A DNA stretch of 64,000 nucleotides from positions 115,422 to 179,421 of the forward strand of contig NZ_FNAJ01000016.1 in NCBI RefSeq assembly GCF_900101905.1, written 5' to 3'. Below the pieces are notes generated by a model. It was given only the letters and a program-made list of their open reading frames with translations. It made no database searches and was not told where the DNA came from. Origin of the DNA: Myxococcus virescens (GTDB lineage Bacteria > Myxococcota > Myxococcia > Myxococcales > Myxococcaceae). The position numbers were made by a program, and so were the translations under genes. This document shows, piece after piece, positions 8,511 to 17,912 of this stretch; position 1 is the stretch's first letter, and each line of letters begins with the position of its first letter.

Positions 8511-11500
8511 GCGCCGCCGCCAGCACCGGCGCCGTATCCCGAGGACTGGACTCCAGCCGCTCCACCCGCCGCAGCTCCGCCTGCGCGTCAATGGCGGTGA
8601 AGATGCCACGCGCGCGGGCGAGCAACGCCGTGCGCCGGTGAGGCAACGCCGCCGCCGCGTCCAGGTAGGCCACGCCCGTCTCCCAGCGGTTGGGCGTGGC
8701 CTCCAGCACCTCGAGCGCGCGGTCGAACAGCGGCTCCGCGGCCTTCGCGCCCCGCTTGAGCGCCTTCGCACGCGCCATCACCCGCAAGGCCGGGCCGCGC
8801 AGATAGGGGTAGAGCGCCCCCAACGCCCGCGCCTTGAGCGCGCAGCGGCGGTAGAGGGCCCACAGTTGCTCGCGCGGCACGGAGACAGCGCCCTGCTCCA
8901 GCGCGAAGAGCGCGCCCTCCGCCGCGTCCACGAGCCCAATCTGGAGGAAGGGCACCAGCACGTGGTAGCGCCACAGCGCCTCGTCGGCGCGCACCGCCAT
9001 CAGCGCGGCTTCCTCCACCTGGTGCTCGCGCACCGCCACGTTGACCAGGTGATTGAGGCTGGCGCACTGGTTGGCCAGGTCCTGGACGTCGATGCTGATG
9101 CGCAGACCTTCCTCCAGCTCCGCGCACAGCTCCCCCACATCTCCATCGCCCCGCAGGTAGCGGCACATGGGGACCCACGCGTGGGACCAGCCCTGGTGCA
9201 TCAGCGCGTTGAGCTCCACACCCACGCGCCCCATTTCGAGGTACGCACGCTCCGCATCCTGGAAGCGCGAGGCCAGGAACTGGCTGGTGGCCAGCATCAT
9301 CAGGCCCGTCTGCACCTCCCACATGTCCCCCACCTGCCGCAGCAGCGACACCGCCTGCTCGCCGTACTCGGTGGCGCGGGCCTGCTCGTTGGTGAAGATG
9401 GACTGCGTGGCCAGCCGGCTCAACGCCACGCCCTCCGCCGCCGTATCCCGTGAGCGCCGCGCATGCTCCAGCGCGCGCTGACACCAGTGCCCCGAACGCC
9501 CCACCAGCCCCGAGCCGAACAGCAGCGAGCCGTAGTAGCTGGTCGCCAGGCTCAGGCCGTACTCACTGCGCGAGCGCTCCGCCATCGTCGTGGCCACCAG
9601 CGTGGCCCAGGTGAGCTTCCCGATGTCCGCGAAGTAGTAGATCTTGATGAGCGAGATGAGCGTGGACAGCTGCTTCAGGTACAGCGGCAGCCGCGCGCCC
9701 AGTGGCCGCACCAGCCAGGGAAACAGGCCGTAGAGCAGGTGCAGCCCCATGGCCAGCACCGAGCGCAGCACCAGCGCCGCCATGCTCCGCGGCATCGTGC
9801 GCCCCATGAGCTCCAGCGCCGTCTCCAGCTCCTGGATGGCGCGCTTCGACTCGCCCTTCTCCTGGTGGGCCCGGCCCAGGCCCAGGTGAATCTCCGCGCG
9901 GCGCGGCACCTGCTCCTCGTCCGCCAGACACTGCTCGAACATGAGGATGGCGCCCGCGTAGTTGCCCGCGTTGAGCAGGGTCTCCGCCAGCTCCTTCATC
10001 ACGACGTGCGTCTTGCGGAGGACCTCCTCCGGGTCCAACGCCACGGTGCCACCCAGAATCTCCATGGCCCGGTTGTAGTGGTGGACGGCGTCGTCGTTGG
10101 CGTACTGCTCGCGCGCGCTGCGCGCCGCCATCAACGTGTACTCCAGGCCCTTCACCTCGTCGTTTCCAGCCAGCGAATGGTAGGCCAGGATGCCCGCCGA
10201 CTTGACGGGGTTCTCCCCGGCGCGGGCCTCGATGAAGCGCGCCATGCGCCGGTGCAGGTCCTCGCGCGCGGACACCAGCAGCGTGGTGTACGCCACGTCG
10301 CGGATGACGATGTGCTTGAAGATGCAGGTGAAGGGCTCCTCCAGTTCCAGGAGGATGAGCCCCAGCCGCGTCAGCGTGTCGATGGCCTCGCGAATCCGCT
10401 CCGGGGACACCGAGCCGGGCGCCAGCGCGGCCACCGCCTCCAGCGTGAAGATGCGCCCCACCACGGAGGCCACGCGCACCACCAGCTTCTCCGTCTCCGT
10501 GAGCAGGTCGATGCGCGCCAGCACCACGTCCTGGATGGAGTCCGGCAGCTCCAGCCCCTGCAGGCTGCGCTTGAGCTCCAACCGCTCCGCCCCCGGCGCC
10601 ACCGGTCCCAGGTAGCCCTTCTCCACCATGCCCTGGACGATGGACTCGGTGAAGAACGGGTTGCCCTGCACCTTGGCCAGCAGCAGGTCCTCCAGCGCCG
10701 TGTCCGGCGTCTCCATGCGCAGGTGCAGCCGCAGCAGCGCCCGCGTGTCCTCGTCATCCAGGCTGGACAAGTCCAACCATCGCAGCCCGGGCAGCCCCTT
10801 GAGGCTCTTGAGGTGGTCGCCCGGCCGCATCGTCACCAGCAGCGTCACCCGCAGCGGGGACAACCGCGCGGCGACGTACTCGATGAGGTCGACGGAGATG
10901 TTGTCGGCCCAGTGCAGGTCCTCGAAGAAGAGCAGCACCGGCGTCTGGCGCGACACCTTCTCCAGGAGCTGGAGGATGATTTGGAAGAGCTTCTGGTTCT
11001 TCCGCCGGGCATCCAGGCCGCGCGTGAGCGGTGACTCCTCCACGGGCAAGCCCAGGATGCCCGCGAGCACGGGTATCCATTCCGGCCCCGTGTCCTCCAG
11101 GCCCGCGAAGCCCTGGCGCAGCTGGGCCAGCTGCGTCTCCACGTCGTCGCCTTCGTGCAGTCCGAAGAGTTGGACGAGCACCTCCTTCCACGGGAAGAAG
11201 GGCGTGAACATCTCGTACGAGTAGCAGATGCCGTAGAGGCTGTGGGCCCCCCGCGTCTCCGCCACCTCCACCACCTTCGCGCCCAGCCGCGACTTGCCGA
11301 TGCCCGCTTCGCCCGACACCACGCAGATGCGGCCGTGGCCCTCCAGCGATTCGTCCACGGCCTGGCGCAGCGACTCCACCTCGCGCTGCCGGCCGACGAT
11401 GTCGCCCTTGCCCTTGAGGAACAGGCTGCGGCGCACCTCCGCCGACAGCCGGTAGACAGGCACCGCGCGTGACACGCCCTTGAGCCGCGCGTCCTCCACG

Positions 11501-12765
11501 AACTCGGTGTCGAAGCCGCCCTGGTGCAGCTTGCGCTCCGTCTGCGCGTCGATGTGGATGCCGCTGCCCTGCCCGTGCGTCATCAGGCGGGCGGCCATGT
11601 TCACGACTTCGCCGAGCGCGGAGTACCCCTTGCGCCAGGGAGAGCCCATGTCGCCGAAGTAGGCCGGACCGGTGGCGATGCCAATCTGCAGCGACGAGAC
11701 GAAGGGGAAGGACTCCCGCTCCCGCATCAGCTTGCACGCGAGCCGGCAGGCCAGCACCTCCTTGCTCTGCAAGGCCGTGGGCGCGCCGAAGATGACGTAG
11801 AGGACGTTCCCCTTGTCGGTGAAGTCCGTCATCAGCAACACGCCGCCGTGGTGCGCGCTCTCCCGCTGGACGTATTCGTAGAAGGCGTTCAGGTCGCGGG
11901 TGAAGTCCTCCGGCCGCGCGGACGCACGCTGGCTGTCGAAGCGGAGGAAGAAGCAGGTGACGTCACGGAAGTCGCCGCTGAACTCCTGGTGCGCCGTCGT
12001 GATTTTCGTGAAGAGCACCGGGTGCAGCAGCAGCGAGCACCGGGCCACCATCTCCGGCCCCGAGGGCAACACGAAGCCGGGCGCTGGAGGCACGCGCAAC
12101 GGCACGGTGGGCGCCAGGCGGTACGCGTTGCCGCGGGCCTCGCCTTGACGGGCCGGCTCCGGCAGCAGGGCCCACGCCTCCGGGCTGAGCAGCACCTCCC
12201 CCACCGTGGCCCGCTTCTCCGCCGCCACCGCCTGCGCCAGCGGCTGGCCGATGAGCGCGGGGTGCATCCACATGCCCGTGGCGCCCAACACCACCCGGTG
12301 GGCTTCGCCGAACCCGATGCCGATGCGCGACGACACGCTGAAGCGCTGGCCCAGCAGCTCCAGTTGCGCGAAGCGGGACAGCCGCTGCTGGACGTCCAAC
12401 GCACACCGGGCCGCGCGCTGCACCGCGCCGCTGGCGTCCACGTCCGGCTCCACCTCGAAGCAGGCCAGGATGGAGTCACCGGCGAACTGGTAGATGTCAC
12501 CGCCGTGGTCCTTCACGACGTCGATCATCTCCGTGTAGTAGCTCGTCAGGAGCCGCTGGAGCGCATCGATGCCCCGGGGCCCGGCCCCGCTCAGGCTGAC
12601 GACGATGGGCGTGAAGCCCGCGATGTCCAGGAGCAGGATGGCGCCTCGCACCGGCTCCACGAGCGGCAGCGCGTGCGCCTCCGTGCGCTCCAGACGCCGG
12701 AGCACGGCGCCGGGGATGTAGGGCGCCAACGTCGCGAGGATGGGGTCGATGTCCACCGGAGACAT
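8503..12765 (-). CDS. Soluble adenylyl cyclase-like protein with ATPase and TPR region
   Basis: A 1420-residue protein with the layout of soluble adenylyl cyclases. The first cyclase domain has LLDIAGFT (Asp47) and AGDSIL (Asp97), the two metal aspartates. The residue four before Asp97, normally an adenine-contacting Lys in sAC (KFAGD), is Gln93. The second cyclase domain has DKGNVLYVIFG and GEVVNMAARLM, keeping the usual Asn and Arg. A STAND-like ATPase follows with Walker A GEAGIGKS near residues 485-492 and Walker B LLFFEDLHWAD. The last about 600 residues are helical TPR-like repeats. It probably makes cAMP or a related signal under control of the sensor part. The Lys-to-Gln change leaves activity or nucleotide choice open. 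Confidence 0.85.
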   Translation of the reverse strand: MSPVDIDPILATLAPYIPGAVLRRLERTEAHALPLVEPVRGAILLLDIAGFTPIVVSLSGAGPRGIDALQRLLTSYYTEMIDVVKDHGGDIYQFAGDSILACFEVEPDVDASGAVQRAARCALDVQQRLSRFAQLELLGQRFSVSSRIGIGFGEAHRVVLGATGMWMHPALIGQPLAQAVAAEKRATVGEVLLSPEAWALLPEPARQGEARGNAYRLAPTVPLRVPPAPGFVLPSGPEMVARCSLLLHPVLFTKITTAHQEFSGDFRDVTCFFLRFDSQRASARPEDFTRDLNAFYEYVQRESAHHGGVLLMTDFTDKGNVLYVIFGAPTALQSKEVLACRLACKLMRERESFPFVSSLQIGIATGPAYFGDMGSPWRKGYSALGEVVNMAARLMTHGQGSGIHIDAQTERKLHQGGFDTEFVEDARLKGVSRAVPVYRLSAEVRRSLFLKGKGDIVGRQREVESLRQAVDESLEGHGRICVVSGEAGIGKSRLGAKVVEVAETRGAHSLYGICYSYEMFTPFFPWKEVLVQLFGLHEGDDVETQLAQLRQGFAGLEDTGPEWIPVLAGILGLPVEESPLTRGLDARRKNQKLFQIILQLLEKVSRQTPVLLFFEDLHWADNISVDLIEYVAARLSPLRVTLLVTMRPGDHLKSLKGLPGLRWLDLSSLDDEDTRALLRLHLRMETPDTALEDLLLAKVQGNPFFTESIVQGMVEKGYLGPVAPGAERLELKRSLQGLELPDSIQDVVLARIDLLTETEKLVVRVASVVGRIFTLEAVAALAPGSVSPERIREAIDTLTRLGLILLELEEPFTCIFKHIVIRDVAYTTLLVSAREDLHRRMARFIEARAGENPVKSAGILAYHSLAGNDEVKGLEYTLMAARSAREQYANDDAVHHYNRAMEILGGTVALDPEEVLRKTHVVMKELAETLLNAGNYAGAILMFEQCLADEEQVPRRAEIHLGLGRAHQEKGESKRAIQELETALELMGRTMPRSMAALVLRSVLAMGLHLLYGLFPWLVRPLGARLPLYLKQLSTLISLIKIYYFADIGKLTWATLVATTMAERSRSEYGLSLATSYYGSLLFGSGLVGRSGHWCQRALEHARRSRDTAAEGVALSRLATQSIFTNEQARATEYGEQAVSLLRQVGDMWEVQTGLMMLATSQFLASRFQDAERAYLEMGRVGVELNALMHQGWSHAWVPMCRYLRGDGDVGELCAELEEGLRISIDVQDLANQCASLNHLVNVAVREHQVEEAALMAVRADEALWRYHVLVPFLQIGLVDAAEGALFALEQGAVSVPREQLWALYRRCALKARALGALYPYLRGPALRVMARAKALKRGAKAAEPLFDRALEVLEATPNRWETGVAYLDAAAALPHRRTALLARARGIFTAIDAQAELRRVERLESSPRDTAPVLAAALT

Positions 12766-12775
12766 GGCCGTGCGC

Positions 12776-13171
12776 TCAGCCCAGGGCGTTGAAGCGGATC
12801 CACATGGCCAGCACGCCTACCACCGCATAGAAGCCAATCTCCACCGTCTCCGACACCGGCTGCGCCTTCTTCAGCGCGCCCCACGTGTGGACGACCACCA
12901 TTCCCGCACACACCCAGCCGATGAGGTCGAAGATGGCGGGGCCTGGCCGAGACACGAAACGGGCCGCCGTGAGGATGATGGCCAGCGCCACCGCGCCAAG
13001 GCAGCGCCCGAAGTACACCGTGAGGTGATTGTTCCCCTCCGGCAGCCGCCACCCGAACCAGCGCGCCCACGTCAGGGGCATCAGCAGCAGGGGAATCGCG
13101 AAGACGACCAGGAAGAGCGTCCCGGCGATGACGAGGAACCAGCTGGCGAGCGGATGGTCGGGACTGATCAT
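12776..13171 (-). CDS. Four-span membrane protein of unknown function
   Basis: A 131-residue, very hydrophobic protein with about four transmembrane segments (residues about 8-33, 55-72, 78-98 and 112-130). It lies directly upstream of the cyclase gene with 10 bases between them and so is probably co-transcribed with it. No catalytic residues are evident. It could be a small membrane partner or anchor for the cyclase, but that is inferred only from the spacing. Confidence 0.6.
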   Translation of the reverse strand: MISPDHPLASWFLVIAGTLFLVVFAIPLLLMPLTWARWFGWRLPEGNNHLTVYFGRCLGAVALAIILTAARFVSRPGPAIFDLIGWVCAGMVVVHTWGALKKAQPVSETVEIGFYAVVGVLAMWIRFNALG

Positions 13172-13260
13172 GATGGCGCACTCGAGACGACGCGGCCCGC
13201 CCTGCCTGGGTGGCCACCGCCCGTTCCCCCGAGTGCATCATCCTAGACGTTTTCCAGCGG

Positions 13261-13812
13261 CTACGGCACGGCCAGGCGGAGCGGATCACGCACCGCGGCC
13301 CGGAGGAACTCGGCCACCCGCTCCAGGGAGTCCGTCCGCTCCAGCTCCGCTGGGAAGCGCCGGAAGGACTCCGGCGGCCCGTAGAGGATGACCGGCTTGC
13401 CATAACGCAGGGCCAGGACCGCCTCGGCCACCGTCCCCGCGCCCCCGGGCAGCGACACCAGGGCGTGCGGCGTGAGCACGTTGATGTGATTGCGGCTGAG
13501 CGGATCCGTCCCCTGCTCTCCGCTGAGCGGCAGATGCGTGTAGATGGGCAGCTCCACGTTGGGATTGGGGTAGCCCGAACGGGGCCGGTATTCGCCGCCC
13601 TCCACCGTGCCTGGGACGATGCCAATGGAGATGCCGTGCCGGTACTCCACCTGGACGAAGGCATCCGCCGCAGTCCGCATCACCCCGCTGCCAGCGCCCG
13701 TGAGCAGGTCGAAGCCCGCCTCGGCGATCCACCGGACCAGCGGGATGACCCGCTCCGCGTGGTCCTCCTTGCCAGAACCGAAGACACCGATGATCCGCCG
13801 TGGCCTGCGCAT
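13261..13812 (-). CDS. LOG/lysine decarboxylase-like Rossmann protein
   Basis: A 183-residue protein. The start at 13812 is decided by a GGAAGGAG motif 8 bases upstream; longer open frame before it lacks such a site. It begins with a Rossmann strand IIGVFGSG and has AGSGVMRTAADA and SLPGGAGTVAE, the nucleotide-binding PGGxGTxxE signature of the LOG/TIGR00725 family. Members include cytokinin riboside 5'-phosphate phosphoribohydrolases and molybdenum cofactor carrier-like proteins. The second half (KPVILYGPPESF) is normal for the fold. The exact substrate cannot be told from sequence. It lies 89 bases upstream of the four-span membrane gene. Confidence 0.75.
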   Translation of the reverse strand: MRRPRRIIGVFGSGKEDHAERVIPLVRWIAEAGFDLLTGAGSGVMRTAADAFVQVEYRHGISIGIVPGTVEGGEYRPRSGYPNPNVELPIYTHLPLSGEQGTDPLSRNHINVLTPHALVSLPGGAGTVAEAVLALRYGKPVILYGPPESFRRFPAELERTDSLERVAEFLRAAVRDPLRLAVP

Positions 13813-14022
13813 GGGCTCTGCTCCTTCCCCCGGTAATGACGGGCCCTTCCTCCAGCTTGTTCCAACCGCGCGCCGTCTTCCTCTCACGACGGTTCATTGC
13901 CCCACATTCCCCCCGCCGGGCGTTCACCGATGGAAGCCTTCACACGTGGAGCGTGACGGATTGGACGCTTCACCTGTCAGACCCCCTCTCTACCTTCCTC
14001 GGCATGCGACTGGAGGTCGTCC

Positions 14023-14331
14023 ATGTTCGACAGTTGTGGAGGATGTGAGCGCCGCGGAAGCGCCGGTGAAGTGTTCGACTGGTGCGCCCACTGCGAGCTG
14101 TCCCTGTGCCCCCGCTGCATGGAGCGCGGCTGCTGCGACCACGAGCCCGCCGAGTCCGGCCGCTCGGCGCCCCGGTGCCTGCCAGAGCCTCCCGAGGACG
14201 ACGAGGCCACGGCCCTTCCCGAGCACTTCGGCGGCCGGTGCTGCACCCGCGCCCGCGCCGTGGCCTGCTCCTGCGCCTTCCACTGGGTTTGCACTCACCA
14301 CGGCGATCAGCACATCGGCACGCATGACTGA
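14023..14331 (+). CDS. Cysteine-rich zinc-ribbon-like small protein
   Basis: A 102-residue protein with about fourteen cysteines, several in CxxC pairs (C5/C8, C21/C24, C29/C32), plus histidines near the C-terminus (CTHHGDQH). This suggests two or more zinc-binding knuckles. The start has an ideal GGAGG motif 6 bases upstream. There is no signal peptide, so it is probably cytoplasmic. I do not recognise the family; possible roles are nucleic acid or protein binding. Confidence 0.6.
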   Translation: MFDSCGGCERRGSAGEVFDWCAHCELSLCPRCMERGCCDHEPAESGRSAPRCLPEPPEDDEATALPEHFGGRCCTRARAVACSCAFHWVCTHHGDQHIGTHD

Positions 14332-14468
14332 CGTTCCCGTCGTCCGCTGGGAACGGATCTCCAGGCGCTGGGCTCGACACATCCGGCCATGCCCGGAAAG
14401 TGACGTTTCACCTGGTATTTTCCGGGCAGGCCAGATTGCTCAGTTCCTGAGAGGGTGTGAGGATGCGT

Positions 14469-14491
14469 GTGAGACAGATTTTGTGTCTCAC
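14469..14491. promoter_or_regulatory. 7-bp perfect inverted repeat upstream of a TPR gene
   Basis: GTGAGAC and GTCTCAC flank a 9-base AT-rich spacer, 31 bases before the GTG start at 14523. It could be an operator or a leader hairpin for the TPR gene. If translation instead began at 14457, the repeat would lie inside the coding region. Confidence 0.3.
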
Positions 14492-14522
14492 CCCCACCTT
14501 GCGCCCCTCCGAGGAGCCTCCC

Positions 14523-16361
14523 GTGAGTCCCCCCTTCGCGCGTCCCCGCGAGCTGGCTGTCACCGTGGAGTCGTCGCTGCCCGCCGCGCTGCCCTCGCAC
14601 GCCATCGAAGTAGACGTGGGGGTGGCCCTGCCTGTCGCGTTCGGTGGGCTGAGAAAGGTCCTTCGCGCGTGTGAAGCCGCCGCGCCCCAGGTCGTCCACA
14701 CCCTCTCCCGCGCCCATCCCTCCGAATGGAACCGGCTGTTTCCCGGCGCCATTGACGGCGTGCCGGACCTCGGTGACCTGGCGCTGACGCCCTCCGAGCG
14801 CCGCCTCCACCGCGAATCGGAGCAGATGTTCTGGGTCCTCAACGTGGCCGCGAAGGCCATCGTGGAGACGCTGCGCGTCAGCGGCCGGCCCCTGGTGCTC
14901 CACGGCGCGGGTGAATGTGACCTGGTGAGCCTGCGCGCGGTGATGCGGGCGGCCGAGTGGAGCCGCTTGGAAGGGCTGGATGGCACCCTGTTGTTCACCG
15001 GGTGGAACGTGCGCCGGCCCCATGGCGCGGAGTCCTTCGAGTCCCGGCGGCGGGCCTACCTGGATGCGCTGTGCGACCGGATGCGTGCGCCCCGCGTGCC
15101 GACGCCCGGTCCGGTGTCATCGCGCGCGCAGGAAGCGCCGGTGGACCTGGAGGGGCGCTATCTCCAGGTCGCGGTGGACGCGGCCCAGTCGCCCGAAACC
15201 CGGGTGGCCGCCGCCATCCTCGCCATCCGGAGCTGCTTCTTCACCACCAACTACGAAGGCGCCATGCTGGCCGCCGAGCAGGGGCTGGCGGTGCTGGCGG
15301 CGAACACGGACGCGGCGTTGGCGTCTCGCGTGGTCCAGGCCTGGGAGACGCTGGACACGGGCTTCGCCACGCCCGCCATCGAGATTGACCGCGCCAGCCT
15401 GGGTGACGTCGAGGAGCTGAAGGCCCTGTTCGCGCGCAGCATGGGCGTGGTCCATGTCTACACCGGCGCGCACGACGCGGCGATGGAGGCATTTGGGCGA
15501 GGGCTGGCATGCCGGATTCCTCCCGAGTTGGTGGCGCGGCTGCACATGTTCCGCGCGCTCACCCTGACGAAGCGCTTCGGGCAGCTTCCCAACGCGAGGA
15601 CGGAGGTGGCCGCGGGACTGGCCGCGCTGGAGCGCAGCACGTCCCCGGACCGGGCGCTCCAGGAGGGCTGGCTGCGCAACGTCTGCGCGCTGACGTGGTT
15701 CCTGGAGCGCAAGCTGGACATGGCGCTGGTGGAGGAGAAGCAGGCCATGCGCTGCGTGGGGGACCTGCACGACGCGAGCGCCACGCACCTGAAAATCAAC
15801 CTCATCTCCAACGCCAGCTATCTGCAGGAGACGGCGCGGCAGTTCGGTGATGCCATCTCCACGTGGCGCCGGTTCGAGAAGATCAGCGAGAGCTGGGGCG
15901 TGAACTTCGCCAAGCACCACCGCTACCGGCTGGCGGGGCTGGAGCTGGCCGCTGGCGAGCGTGACGCGGCGGTGGCCCACTTCACCGAGGCGTTCGCCAA
16001 CGCCGATGCGCTGGGTGACTCGTTCCACCGGCAGGTGATTGCCGCGGAGCTGGGACGCCTGTTCCTGGACGAGCAGCAGCCCGCTGTCGCCGTGGACTGG
16101 TTCGTTCGCGCGGAGGAGCATGCGCGCGCCATTGGGGACCCGCTGAAGACGGCGGAGAGCCTGGCTGGACAAGCCGTGGCGGCTGGACGCACGGACTGGC
16201 CGGAGGCGGTGCGGTGCGCGGAGGCGAGCACGACGTGGCCGAAGCAGACGGAGGCGCTGAAGGCCGCGCTCGCACAGGGAGATGCGAAGGCGGTACACGC
16301 AGTGCTGCCTCGCGCCCGGACGAAGCTCAACCGCCCGTTCGACCCGGTGAACCTGTACTGA
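14523..16361 (+). CDS. TPR-repeat protein with unknown N-terminal domain
   Basis: A 612-residue protein. I chose the GTG at 14523 because GAGGAG lies 6 bases upstream; a GTG at 14457 would add 22 residues that do not look like protein. Residues about 1-190 are an unknown alpha/beta region with RPLVLHGAGE and LEGLDGTLLFTGW, faintly like a degenerate ATPase, but without a Walker A lysine. From about residue 200 on it is helical with repeats of the TPR type (AAEQGLAVLAAN, EAFGRGLAC, WLRNVCAL). No signal peptide or membrane segment is seen. It is probably a cytoplasmic scaffold or sensor protein. Confidence 0.65.
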   Translation: MSPPFARPRELAVTVESSLPAALPSHAIEVDVGVALPVAFGGLRKVLRACEAAAPQVVHTLSRAHPSEWNRLFPGAIDGVPDLGDLALTPSERRLHRESEQMFWVLNVAAKAIVETLRVSGRPLVLHGAGECDLVSLRAVMRAAEWSRLEGLDGTLLFTGWNVRRPHGAESFESRRRAYLDALCDRMRAPRVPTPGPVSSRAQEAPVDLEGRYLQVAVDAAQSPETRVAAAILAIRSCFFTTNYEGAMLAAEQGLAVLAANTDAALASRVVQAWETLDTGFATPAIEIDRASLGDVEELKALFARSMGVVHVYTGAHDAAMEAFGRGLACRIPPELVARLHMFRALTLTKRFGQLPNARTEVAAGLAALERSTSPDRALQEGWLRNVCALTWFLERKLDMALVEEKQAMRCVGDLHDASATHLKINLISNASYLQETARQFGDAISTWRRFEKISESWGVNFAKHHRYRLAGLELAAGERDAAVAHFTEAFANADALGDSFHRQVIAAELGRLFLDEQQPAVAVDWFVRAEEHARAIGDPLKTAESLAGQAVAAGRTDWPEAVRCAEASTTWPKQTEALKAALAQGDAKAVHAVLPRARTKLNRPFDPVNLY

Positions 16362-16393
16362 CGCCCCGCTGGGACGCATCAGCACATCCGTGA

Positions 16394-16415
16394 GCGCCGA
16401 GCACCTGCTCAGCGC
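16394..16415. terminator. Hairpin between convergent genes
   Basis: A near-perfect 10-bp GC stem with one mismatch and a tiny loop lies between the TPR gene (+) and the FAD oxidoreductase gene (-), and covers the latter's stop codon. No T-tract follows, so it is a weak candidate for a bidirectional terminator. Confidence 0.3.
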
Positions 16416-17518
16416 GTTGCGAGCGGAGAACCGTCGGTGATACGCGCGGGCGAGAACGGCTCGGCGGCGGCGCAATGGCCGTGCGCCACGAGCTCCGCGA
16501 GCAAGGCACCGGTATACGCACCGGTCAGGATGCCCTGGCCACTCAGCCCCGTGGCGACGTAGGTGCGCCGGGTGCCGGGATGACGGCCGATGTACGGGTG
16601 GCCATCCGGCGTCGCGGCCCGGAGCCCCGCCCAGGCGCGGACGAACCGGGCGTCACGCAGGCGCGGCGCCAGCTTCGCGACGGTGGCACTGAGGTGCAGC
16701 AGGCCCGCGGGCGTCACCTGCTCCACGAAGCCCGCGTCCTCCTCCGTGGCCCCCACGACGATTTCGCCCGAGCGCCACGGCGCCAGGTACGAGGGCCCCG
16801 AGACGACGCGCGTCAGGTGCAATCCCGGCTGGTGCACCACCAGCATCTGCCCACGCATGGGCTTCAACGGCAACGAAGGCAACCCCTCCACACCTGCCGA
16901 CCAGGGCCCCGCGCACACGAGCAACCGGTCCGCCCGGAACGTCTCCCCTTCCGTCTGGACCTCGACCCCCGTGGAGGATTCGGAAACGGAGCGCGCGGCC
17001 ACGCCCAGCCGCAACCGCACGCCCACGTGGGCAGCGGCCTTCAGGAGCGCGTCGACGTAGCCATCCGTGTCCACGAGGTGGCCCTGGTCCGTCTCGAAGG
17101 CACCGAACAGCGGCGTGCCTTCCAGCGCGGGCTCGAGCGACACCAGGCTCGCGGCGTCCCGCCAGGTGCCCAGTCCCTCCACGTCCGCCACCGCTTTCGC
17201 CGCCAGGGCATCGCGCGCCTTCGCGTCCACGACGACGCGGAGGATGCCGTTGCCTCGGCGAAGCAGATCGCCTCCCGGAAGCGAGGCCAGGTCCTCCGCC
17301 AGCGTGCCGCGGCCCGCCCGGGCGAACGCCAACATCACCGGGTCATCGAACAACCGCACGGACGGAATGGCGACTCCGGCGGCGGCGCGCGAGCCCCGGC
17401 CTCCCGGCTCCACGGCGTCCAGCACCGTGACGCTCGCGCCCAAAGCAGAAAGCCGGCGCGCGGCCGAAAGGCCCACGACACCGGCTCCGAGAATCAAGAT
17501 GTCGGCCCCAGGCTTCAT
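16409..17518 (-). CDS. FAD-dependent amine/glycine oxidase-like oxidoreductase
   Basis: A 369-residue DAO-family flavoprotein. The N-terminus has the dinucleotide-binding motif GAGVVG at residues 11-16 after a beta strand (ADILIL), then an acidic end VLDAVE. The C-terminal part has GHPYIGRHP and ATGLSGQGILTGAYTGALLAEL, the second FAD contact region typical of glycine oxidase (ThiO), D-amino acid oxidase and sarcosine oxidase. It probably oxidises an amine or amino acid. The ATG at 17518 comes 1 base after the stop of the GNAT-like gene, so they share an operon. ThiO is one option, but no thiamine genes are near. Its place beside two LanB-like genes makes a tailoring role possible. Confidence 0.8.
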   Translation of the reverse strand: MKPGADILILGAGVVGLSAARRLSALGASVTVLDAVEPGGRGSRAAAGVAIPSVRLFDDPVMLAFARAGRGTLAEDLASLPGGDLLRRGNGILRVVVDAKARDALAAKAVADVEGLGTWRDAASLVSLEPALEGTPLFGAFETDQGHLVDTDGYVDALLKAAAHVGVRLRLGVAARSVSESSTGVEVQTEGETFRADRLLVCAGPWSAGVEGLPSLPLKPMRGQMLVVHQPGLHLTRVVSGPSYLAPWRSGEIVVGATEEDAGFVEQVTPAGLLHLSATVAKLAPRLRDARFVRAWAGLRAATPDGHPYIGRHPGTRRTYVATGLSGQGILTGAYTGALLAELVAHGHCAAAEPFSPARITDGSPLATR

Positions 17519-17519
17519 T

Positions 17520-17900
17520 TCACCTGAGACGCTTGGCGATGACGTGAAAGCCACCATCCACGTAGATGAAGCCATGCCGCTCGGCGCGCTTCACCACCGC
17601 ATCCAACTGGGTGTAACCCACCAGCACTTGAAACCCGAGCCTCGTGGACTCCTCACAGATGGCGCCCACCACGAGGTCGACCGCGGCGCTTCGCTCTTCC
17701 TTGGACAGCCCCGGCGCGGCCACCAGGGTTTCAATCATGGCCAGCGAGCTGTCGGTCCGGTAGAGAAACCCCGCCGCCTTGCCAGGAATGATGAAGCCCG
17801 TCTGAGGAAGCGTCTCTGGCGTGACGGCATCGTTCCAGAACTGCAGCCACTCCTGCACTTGAGCGAAGTGCAGCTCTGGAACGTAGAGGATGGGCGTCAT
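17520..17900 (-). CDS. GNAT-like small protein
   Basis: A 126-residue protein. The pattern PGKAAGFLYRTDSS, then MIETLVAAPG, then AICEESTRLGF and AERHGF resembles a compact, divergent GNAT acetyltransferase in which the acetyl-CoA loop is weak. It starts 12 bases after the stop of the 133-residue protein and is followed at once by the FAD oxidoreductase. A function in modifying a small molecule or peptide is possible, but catalytic ability cannot be judged. Confidence 0.45.
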   Translation of the reverse strand: MTPILYVPELHFAQVQEWLQFWNDAVTPETLPQTGFIIPGKAAGFLYRTDSSLAMIETLVAAPGLSKEERSAAVDLVVGAICEESTRLGFQVLVGYTQLDAVVKRAERHGFIYVDGGFHVIAKRLR

Positions 17901-17912
17901 CCGGCGATGCTA

